NCBI GenBank assembly: GCA_945874225.1
Contig: CAMCFT010000025.1
Location: 1 to 55,127 of the forward strand
Direction: 5' to 3'
Length of the DNA stretch: 55,127 nucleotides
From: Flavobacterium psychrophilum
Lineage (GTDB): Bacteria > Bacteroidota > Bacteroidia > Flavobacteriales > Flavobacteriaceae
Both the position numbers and the translations under genes were made by a program. The stretch's first letter is position 1. Every line of letters begins with the position of its first letter. This document shows, piece by piece, positions 50,055 to 55,127 of the stretch. The notes beneath the pieces were generated by a model, which was given only the letters and a program-made list of their open reading frames with translations, did not search any database and was not told the DNA's origin.

Positions 50055-51164
50055 ATGATTATGATTGCAATTGTTTTATTTTCGGTGGTTTTGGTTTATG
50101 CGGTAACTATTGCCGCCTTAATTTATGGATTTACAAAAGTCAATTCCTTTGATTATATTGGGCTAAAGCCAAAAACAAAATTTTCGATTGTGGTTCCTTT
50201 TCGGAATGAAGCCGAAAATCTGCCAATCCTTTTAGACAGTTTTTCAAAATTAAATTATCCAAATGATTTATTTGAAGTTATTCTGGTTGATGATTGTTCT
50301 AGCGAAGAGTTTATGGTTCCAAGTTTAAAGTATAACGTTTCGGTTAAAAAGAACATTCGGGTTTCAAATTCACCAAAGAAAGATGCGATTTCTACCGCAA
50401 TGCAACTTGTAAAAACGGATTGGATTATTACAACTGATGCGGATTGTGCAGTCAATAAAAACTGGCTATTAGCATTAGATAATTACATTCAATTGAATCC
50501 CGAAGTTTCTATGATTGCTGGTGCTGTAAAATATGAATGCGAGAATTCGTTTTTACATCATTTTCAGCAATTAGATTTGGTGAGTTTACAAGGGGCAACT
50601 ATTGGAAGCTTTGGTCTAAAAAAAGGTTTTATGTGTAATGGCGCCAACTTTGCTTACACCAAATCTTTTTTTCAAGACCTGAATGGCTTTGAAGGAAATG
50701 ATGGAATTGCCAGTGGTGATGATGTTTTTTTGTTGCAAAAAGCGATTGTAAGATTTACTGAAAAAGTTCATTATTTAAAATCTCAAGATACTATTGTTAT
50801 CACAAAACCTATGGCCGATTGGAAATCTTTGTTCTATCAAAGAGTTCGTTGGGCTTCAAAAACGGGTTCGTATCAAAGTAGTTTTGGAAAAGGATTGGGA
50901 TTGGTGGTTTTTGGAGGGAATTTGGTTTGGGTGTTGAGTGTTGGGTGTTGGGTTTTAGGCCTTACTTCTTTTCTAAACATTATTTTGCCATTCCTTTTGA
51001 AATTTATTGTTGACGCGGTTTTGATTTTTAAAGCAACTCATTTCTTGACTAAAAGTAGAATGCGTTATTTGATTTTGGGAAGTTTATTCTATCCGTTTTT
51101 TAGCGTGAGCGTGGCTTTGTATTCCTTGTTTGGAAAATATGAATGGAAAGGAAGGAGATTTTAG
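50055..51164 (+). CDS. Family 2 glycosyltransferase, membrane-bound
   Basis: 369 residues. An N-terminal hydrophobic helix, then a GT-A domain: FSIVVPFRNEAENLP, VDDCSSEEF, TTDADC (DxD-type metal site), FMCNGANFAYTK, GDDVFLL and QRVRWASKTG (QxxRW), the pattern of processive or dolichol-type GT2 enzymes. Two or three C-terminal helices. It would transfer a sugar to a lipid or polysaccharide on the inner membrane. Translationally close to the upstream flippase-like protein, so the two may work in one envelope-glycan pathway. Confidence 0.9.
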   Translation: MIMIAIVLFSVVLVYAVTIAALIYGFTKVNSFDYIGLKPKTKFSIVVPFRNEAENLPILLDSFSKLNYPNDLFEVILVDDCSSEEFMVPSLKYNVSVKKNIRVSNSPKKDAISTAMQLVKTDWIITTDADCAVNKNWLLALDNYIQLNPEVSMIAGAVKYECENSFLHHFQQLDLVSLQGATIGSFGLKKGFMCNGANFAYTKSFFQDLNGFEGNDGIASGDDVFLLQKAIVRFTEKVHYLKSQDTIVITKPMADWKSLFYQRVRWASKTGSYQSSFGKGLGLVVFGGNLVWVLSVGCWVLGLTSFLNIILPFLLKFIVDAVLIFKATHFLTKSRMRYLILGSLFYPFFSVSVALYSLFGKYEWKGRRF

Positions 51165-51234
51165 ATTGCTGATTTTTGATCAACGATTGCTGATTTCAGA
51201 TGTTTTTAGAACAACACTCATTGTTTTGCACTAA

Positions 51235-51350
51235 AGCCCTAGCCCAGATAGCAGTGGAAATCCTTTTCTTTTATTTCTTTAAAAAAAGAAAAGATTGCAA
51301 CGTATAGCTGGAAGAAGCTCCACCATTCGACTACGCTCAGGATGACAAAA
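51235..51350 (+). repeat. Structured dispersed repeat, copy 2 (variable hairpin)
   Basis: Same flanks as 3185-3280: AGCCCAGATAGCAGTGG ... GATTGCAACGTATAGC ... CTCAGGATGACA. Here the hairpin is AATCC-TTTTCTTTT paired with AAAAGAAAA-GATT, again with a bulged C in the same place. Confidence 0.85.
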
Positions 51351-51352
51351 AC

Positions 51353-51835
51353 CTATTCTACTTTAAGAATAACCGGCAAAATAAATTGTGTTTTTACAGG
51401 AATTCCGCGTTTGATGGCTGGGTTCACTTTTGGGAAATCGACCAAACGAGCTTTTAGAATACTATCAATTTTTATGGTATCGTAGGCAACGGAATCTTTT
51501 GGAAATTGAGGTTCGAATTGCATTGTGGCATTTGGAAAAATGGTAACTTTCACCTCAATCGTGTCGAGTTCAGGATAGAGAATCGAGAGCGTGTCAACAC
51601 TTAATTTTTCTTGAATTAGTTGGGTCATATACTCGAAAAAGCATTGCTGGCGTTGGGATTTGTTTTCGATTTTCTCGCAATCAGCTACTGACGGATATTC
51701 GTCGACTTCTTTCCAATTGATGGCTTTCAATTCCTTTTGCAGCAATTCCTTTTCTGATGGCACTTGCTTATCGAAGTACTGACAGGAATTAAAAAGTAGT
51801 GGCAAAAAAAGTAATATTAGAATAATTTTCCTCAT
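51353..51835 (-). CDS. Hypothetical lipoprotein with TonB-C-terminal-like segment
   Basis: 160 residues. Lipobox PLLFNSC places the lipid on Cys18. The body has a Cys pair (VADCEKIENKSQRQQCFFEYM), and the C-terminal ~70 residues (TIEVKVTIFPNATMQFEPQF ... IKRGIPVKTQFILPVILKV) resemble the TonB C-terminal beta-alpha-beta fold. There is no transmembrane energy-transducing helix, so it is not a classical TonB. Function unknown. Divergent from DUF456. Confidence 0.7.
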   Translation of the reverse strand: MRKIILILLFLPLLFNSCQYFDKQVPSEKELLQKELKAINWKEVDEYPSVADCEKIENKSQRQQCFFEYMTQLIQEKLSVDTLSILYPELDTIEVKVTIFPNATMQFEPQFPKDSVAYDTIKIDSILKARLVDFPKVNPAIKRGIPVKTQFILPVILKVE

Positions 51836-51914
51836 ATTCGTTAAAGAAACAAATGCTGTTTAAATTTTGTTTAAAAGTACTGCTTTAATTTTCAAAAATA
51901 CTAAAAAATACTTT

Positions 51915-52415
51915 ATGGATTCGTTGCTGATGATTATTGGTTTTGTGTTGATGATTCTGGGTGTTTTCGGAAGTTTTATGCCTATTTTACCCGGTCCAAG
52001 TTTAAGTTGGCTTGGATTAGTGTTGCTTTATTTTACAAATGCCGTTCCAGCAAATTATTGGATTCTAGGAATTACTTTGCTGATTACCATAATTATTTCG
52101 GTTTTGGATTATGTTATTCCGGCTAAGGGAACCAAGAAATTTGGAGGAAGTTCTTATGGGATTTGGGGAACGAATATTGGTTTGATTGTTGGGATTTTTG
52201 CTCCAATTCCTTTTGGATTTATCATAGGTCCTTTCGTTGGCGCCTTCGTTGGGGAATTGATTTACGATAATAAAGACCATAGCCGAGCCTTGAAAGCGGC
52301 AACTGGTTCTTTTATTGGCTTTTTGGCTTCTAGTTTTATGAAGTTTGTGGTCTGTATGATGTATATGGGGTTGTTCCTTTGGATTGTTTGGAAAAATAAA
52401 TCTGGGTTATTTTAA
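51915..52415 (+). CDS. DUF456 membrane protein
   Basis: 167 residues from the ATG at 51915; the ATG at 51867 is rejected because the DUF456 alignment begins at MDSLLMIIGFVLMILGVFGS. Glycine-rich helices with MPILPGPSLSWLGLVLLYF, KGTKKFGGSSYGIWGTNIG and GFIIGPFVGAFVGELI match DUF456. About five helices. Function unknown. Confidence 0.9.
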   Translation: MDSLLMIIGFVLMILGVFGSFMPILPGPSLSWLGLVLLYFTNAVPANYWILGITLLITIIISVLDYVIPAKGTKKFGGSSYGIWGTNIGLIVGIFAPIPFGFIIGPFVGAFVGELIYDNKDHSRALKAATGSFIGFLASSFMKFVVCMMYMGLFLWIVWKNKSGLF

Positions 52416-52416
52416 A

Positions 52417-52492
52417 AACAGAAACAGCTTTAAATCAAAAAAGCTATCCATCTCGTCATAGTTGACGAGAGAAAGCTTTACATGTTTCTGTT
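52417..52492. repeat. Second structured repeat family, copy 1
   Basis: A 10-bp perfect outer stem, AACAGAAACA (52417-52426) with TGTTTCTGTT (52483-52492), and an inner stem TCTCGTCA-TAGT-TGACGAGA (52451-52470). It shares GAAACAG...ATCAAAAAAGCTATCCA and GAAAGCTTT with 54970-55019, where the inner hairpin is shorter. Downstream of DUF456 it may act in termination. The rest of 52493-52668 shows no gene. Confidence 0.7.
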
Positions 52493-52668
52493 ATAACTGT
52501 TTTTACGTCAAAAATTTTAACTATAGTTTTTCTTTATTAATTTAGACTCATAGGGGACTATTCCATCCTACCGAAGCAGGGCGGTTGGGTGATGGATCAT
52601 CTTGTTCTCTAAAAAAAATATTTTTAAAATTTTTCAAAAAGACAAGTTTGACAAGTTTATTAAATGAA

Positions 52669-52694
52669 AAAGCCTAACACGATGGTTAGGCTTT
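52669..52694. terminator. Terminator hairpin downstream of the 52760 gene
   Basis: AAAGCCTAAC-ACGATG-GTTAGGCTTT: a 10-bp perfect stem with a T run (TTTTTC) on the minus strand. Confidence 0.8.
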
Positions 52695-52759
52695 AAAGAA
52701 ATATTTTTGATTGTATTTAAAATAAAATATTCTTGAAATAGAATTATTTGTTTAACCTA

Positions 52760-53056
52760 TCAATACCTCGTAGATACATCTAGAGATTGATATTCTTTTC
52801 CGTCTATAACATAAGAAGTTCTAGATCCAGCTGAACGTCCTTGGATTTGTTGTATATTAACACCCACAGTATTGTCAACATCGACACTTCCAGATACTTT
52901 AACTGTTCCATTTACATAAGTATCAACACTATTAACCACTTTAACATTTTGACTTGTTGGAATTACCCCTGCGTTTTGAAGCACAACAGCCCATATACCA
53001 AGTGTCATAGAAATTAAAATAACTTTTAGTGAAATATTTTTAGTTTGATTTTCCAT
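52760..53056 (-). CDS. Small membrane-anchored hypothetical protein
   Basis: 98 residues. A short charged N-terminus, one helix (~9-29, KVILISMTLGIWAVVLQNAG), then a repetitive beta-type segment (VKVVNSVDTYVNGTVKVSGSVDVDNTVGVNI) and a polar tail. I recognise this as a recurring small-protein type of Bacteroidota genomes but know no function. The Val/Asn/Gly repeats suggest a short beta-helix or fibre-like structure outside the membrane. Last gene of a small group of secreted proteins. Confidence 0.7.
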   Translation of the reverse strand: MENQTKNISLKVILISMTLGIWAVVLQNAGVIPTSQNVKVVNSVDTYVNGTVKVSGSVDVDNTVGVNIQQIQGRSAGSRTSYVIDGKEYQSLDVSTRY

Positions 53057-53068
53057 TTTTTTAGATTA

Positions 53069-53446
53069 TTAATTGCAGTTACATTTGTAATCAACAACAT
53101 ATTGATGGAACCTTTCTCCTAATGTTGTATTAAGAATTAACATACGGCTATTATAGAAAGAATCCCAATTAAAGGGTGGCACATCACAATAAATATATTT
53201 TTTAGTAGAGTAATGACTTTTATCTGTGTACATCTCTGCAATGACAACAATTTTATTCTCAATAGAAAAAGCTTCTACTTTCTTTAACCACTCAGAATTG
53301 ATTTGTAAGCCATTATCAATTACATCCTTACTTGTGCCATTTTTATATACATATTCAATTAATTGACTACAAGAAGTTGTTTGTCCCTCTACAGAATTAT
53401 AGCTAATTAGAAACAAGGCCGATAAAATAAAAATTAATTTTTTCAT
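53069..53446 (-). CDS. Secreted hypothetical protein, possibly KTSC-like
   Basis: 125 residues with a signal peptide (MKKLIFILSALFLISYNSVEG). The C-terminal half (KKYIYCDVPPFNWDSFYNSR ... ERFHQYVVDY) resembles the small KTSC domain pattern (Y-x-Y-x-x-V-P ... F ... Y), a weak match. Four cysteines in the mature part (CSQL, YCDV, CNC) could form disulfides. Its promoter region and first eight codons are nearly identical to those of the next gene upstream. Confidence 0.65.
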   Translation of the reverse strand: MKKLIFILSALFLISYNSVEGQTTSCSQLIEYVYKNGTSKDVIDNGLQINSEWLKKVEAFSIENKIVVIAEMYTDKSHYSTKKYIYCDVPPFNWDSFYNSRMLILNTTLGERFHQYVVDYKCNCN

Positions 53447-53500
53447 AAATATTATATAATTGTTCCCTACTTATTACGGCATCGGGAATCCATTTTTTTG
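53421..53500. repeat. Duplicated promoter and signal-peptide cassette, copy A
   Basis: 80 bp covering the first eight codons and ~55 bp upstream of the gene at 53069-53446. Nearly identical to 54272-54351, including GTAGGGAACA on the minus strand and the codons for MKKLIFILS. Confidence 0.8.
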
Positions 53501-53514
53501 ATACAAATAGACCT

Positions 53515-54297
53515 TTAATTTGTATAAAGAAAAGTGTACTGAGAAGTTTCATTTCTTGAGTAATCATATGCAACTACTGACACAGGGTAGTTATCATTAT
53601 TATATTGATAAATGAAATTATAAAGTAAAACTCCGTCTTTATATACTTTTGTAACATTGTTTGGAAATAAGAGATAATAAAGCTGAGCGTGTCCTATTAG
53701 AGGACACATATAAGCATCTAATAGACCAAACTTAGTATATAAAACATTAAAAGGATTTATTTTATCATCAACAGTAAATGTATAATCGGCTTGATAATAG
53801 CCTTGTTGTGTTTTTTGTTTTATAATCTGATTGCCGCTGTAAATAAATTCTTCTGCTAAAGAATTGTTCTCTAAGATACTAATTACCTGATTCTGATTGT
53901 TTAAGTTATAAGTATAATCTCTAGGACTTGCTTGGTAAAAAATACTATTATTCGTATAAGATATTGTTTCTAAATCTAGGTTGTTAATAAAACTATAATT
54001 ATAAGTAAAATCTTCTGCATTTGTAGGTTCATGTTGAGTACCTCCAAGTGCGATTTTTTTTATTTTGTTATTTTCATAAACAACTTGATTTCTTTCTATA
54101 AAAAAATCTTTTTCTCCCTCATTATATTTCAATAGAAGACTGTTTTCATAATAGAAAGAGCAGAATTGACTAAAAGCACCACCCACTTCGGTTACTGATT
54201 TTAGTAATTTGACATTCGAATTAACAGGCTGACTATCTTCGGTTTTTGAACACGAAAACATAAAAAAGACTGATAAAATAAAAATTAATTTTTTCAT
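53515..54297 (-). CDS. Lipoprotein with YD-repeat-like beta strands
   Basis: 260 residues. Lipobox FFMFSC puts the lipid on Cys16. The mature part is built of short strand motifs of the form YxYNLNNQNQVISILEN, FIYSGNQIIKQKT and FIYQYNNDNYPVSVVAYD, similar to RHS/YD-like or DUF4595-type lipoproteins of Bacteroidota. Surface or periplasmic; function unknown. Shares its 5' region with the gene downstream. Confidence 0.75.
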   Translation of the reverse strand: MKKLIFILSVFFMFSCSKTEDSQPVNSNVKLLKSVTEVGGAFSQFCSFYYENSLLLKYNEGEKDFFIERNQVVYENNKIKKIALGGTQHEPTNAEDFTYNYSFINNLDLETISYTNNSIFYQASPRDYTYNLNNQNQVISILENNSLAEEFIYSGNQIIKQKTQQGYYQADYTFTVDDKINPFNVLYTKFGLLDAYMCPLIGHAQLYYLLFPNNVTKVYKDGVLLYNFIYQYNNDNYPVSVVAYDYSRNETSQYTFLYTN

Positions 54298-54351
54298 AAA
54301 TATTATATTAATGTTCCCTACTTATAACGGCATCAGGTATCCGTTTTTGTT
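54272..54351. repeat. Duplicated promoter and signal-peptide cassette, copy B
   Basis: The matching copy at the start of the gene at 53515-54297; the homology stops within the signal peptide, after which the two proteins are unrelated. Confidence 0.8.
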
Positions 54352-54446
54352 TTTGATTTTATCTGTTTTTAATTTTGATTCACTTTTCAGATTTGAAGTG
54401 AACAAATCATTACTGGTTATGTGCCATAAACTCTAGTTATAAACTA

Positions 54447-54671
54447 GATAAAAAAATCATTTTAATTAGTTTCGGAAACGCTCTCTGAGAGCTTCGCTTG
54501 GCGAAAGGTTTTACTTAAGAATAGCTTACTAATGAACTGGGGGTAGAAATTTCCCAGATTAGTAGAATAGAAAGAGGTGTTATTAATACCTCTGTGACTA
54601 CTCTGTATGCTATTTCCAAGGTGCTTAAAATTAATGTTTCAGAATTGTTTAAATCTGAAAAAAAGTATTAA
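54447..54671 (+). pseudogene. XRE-family helix-turn-helix regulator, inactivated by three nonsense codons
   Basis: The frame ending with TAA at 54669-54671 reads as an XRE HTH protein (ISQISRIERGVINTSVTTLY, then SKVLKINVSELFKSEKKY). Upstream in the same frame the match continues (SFGNAL-ELRLAKGFT-E-LTNELGV) but is broken by TGA at 54486, TAA at 54516 and TAG at 54522. Where relatives have Arg, Gln and Gln, these correspond to CGA, CAA and CAG with C-to-T changes. No intact start codon is seen. The gene is too interrupted to be functional. Confidence 0.8.
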
Positions 54672-55127
54672 TTGATTGATTCCATACAAACCTAAACTAC
54701 TTTTTTGATGATGCTTTACGGGTTTCCGCCATTAAGGATAGTTTATTTTGAATATGAATAACCTTAACAACTAAAAAACATTGAGTAAGTTGAGATAGAA
54801 CAATTCACTTTAATTTTTCAGCGAGGTTCTTAATAGCCTCACTTACTTTTTATGCAATCGAGCACCAGAGAACTTGGACAAACGAGCGACAGAGTGGTAC
54901 ACCTGAGAAATATAATGGTACACCTTAAAGTATGCCTTTTTTGAAGAAAATAAAGAGAAATATAAGGATAGAAACAGCCCTAAAATCAAAAAAGCTATCC
55001 ACAAAAGTGGAAAGCTTTTCATTGGTCTAACTACTAAACCGTGCTACGAGTTACAAAGTCGTAGCGAAAACAACACAACTATTTTAGATGCTTTTATGGG
55101 GCAAAAAAGCGATTCATCTCTGAATCG
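54672..55127. other. Repeat-rich end region without genes
   Basis: No ORF of note. Contents: a minus-strand copy of the CTCGTTTGTCCAAGTTCTCTGG repeat (54852-54888); two direct TGGTACACC units (about 54895 and 54920); the second copy of the structured AAAAGCT...AAGCTTTT repeat (54970-55019); a GCTACGA...TCGTAGC hairpin (about 55053-55076); and a hairpin AAGCGATTCA-TCTC-TGAATCG cut by the window end. Confidence 0.65.

Overview
The window reads as a chromosomal segment of a Flavobacterium-like member of the Bacteroidota. Evidence: it is AT-rich; promoters fit the Bacteroidota pattern TTG-N17-23-TAnnTTTG rather than the E. coli -10; Shine-Dalgarno sites are absent; and the gene families are typical (heptaprenylglyceryl-phosphate synthase, paired M16 peptidases, C-terminally extended bL21, DUF4407, BlaI/M56 pairs).

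Layout. 1-13 kb is mostly housekeeping: a P-loop kinase/DUF4301 composite cut by the window edge, pnuC, a prenylglyceryl-phosphate synthase, a phosphopantetheinyl transferase, ahcY, cysK, two DoxX-like proteins, rpmA/rplU, an M16 peptidase pair, an EamA transporter and an HMA-domain lipoprotein. A 1.2-kb islet with one unknown ORF follows, then tRNA-Leu(UAG). 13.5-22 kb holds an M20 dipeptidase, a BlaI/M56 pair framed by 102-bp direct repeats, a saccharopine dehydrogenase family protein, DUF423, pckA and DUF4407. 22.2-29.1 kb is a nearly complete molybdenum-cofactor cluster (moaA, moeA, ModE-like regulator, TauE/SafE, mobA, moaD, moeB-rhodanese, moaE, moaC-moaB fusion).

29.3-45.2 kb is the most interesting part: a sulfur-compound respiratory locus. 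It contains a Tat-exported molybdopterin enzyme of the PsrA/PhsA type with its FeS and NrfD subunits, two YeeE/YedE half-transporters, two membrane-anchored rhodanese-fold proteins, a lipoprotein with 12 probable haem sites, a DUF134/NifX-like/TrmO trio, two exported catalytic rhodaneses, a porin, a Crp/Fnr regulator and a FadL-type channel. The adjacent Moco genes would supply its cofactor. The two anchored rhodanese-fold proteins have lost the catalytic cysteine from the active-site loop. In each, the only cysteine is the very last residue (DEGC-COOH) on a flexible Lys/Ala/Pro-rich tail. This suggests, as inference, swinging-arm sulfur carriers similar in logic to SoxY but unrelated in fold.

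45.5-55 kb returns to housekeeping and accessory genes: PH-SHOCT, MmcQ/YjbR, hemW, a four-helix-bundle ORF inside an inverted repeat, ruvC, a flippase-like protein, GT2, DUF456 and small secreted proteins. An XRE-regulator pseudogene with three nonsense codons and a repeat-rich end close the window.

The second notable theme is repeats. Several short dispersed families occur between genes. Some copies lie in frame inside genes (phosphopantetheinyl transferase, prenylglyceryl-phosphate synthase, hemW twice, flippase). Two families fold into hairpins whose stem sequence differs between copies while pairing is kept.
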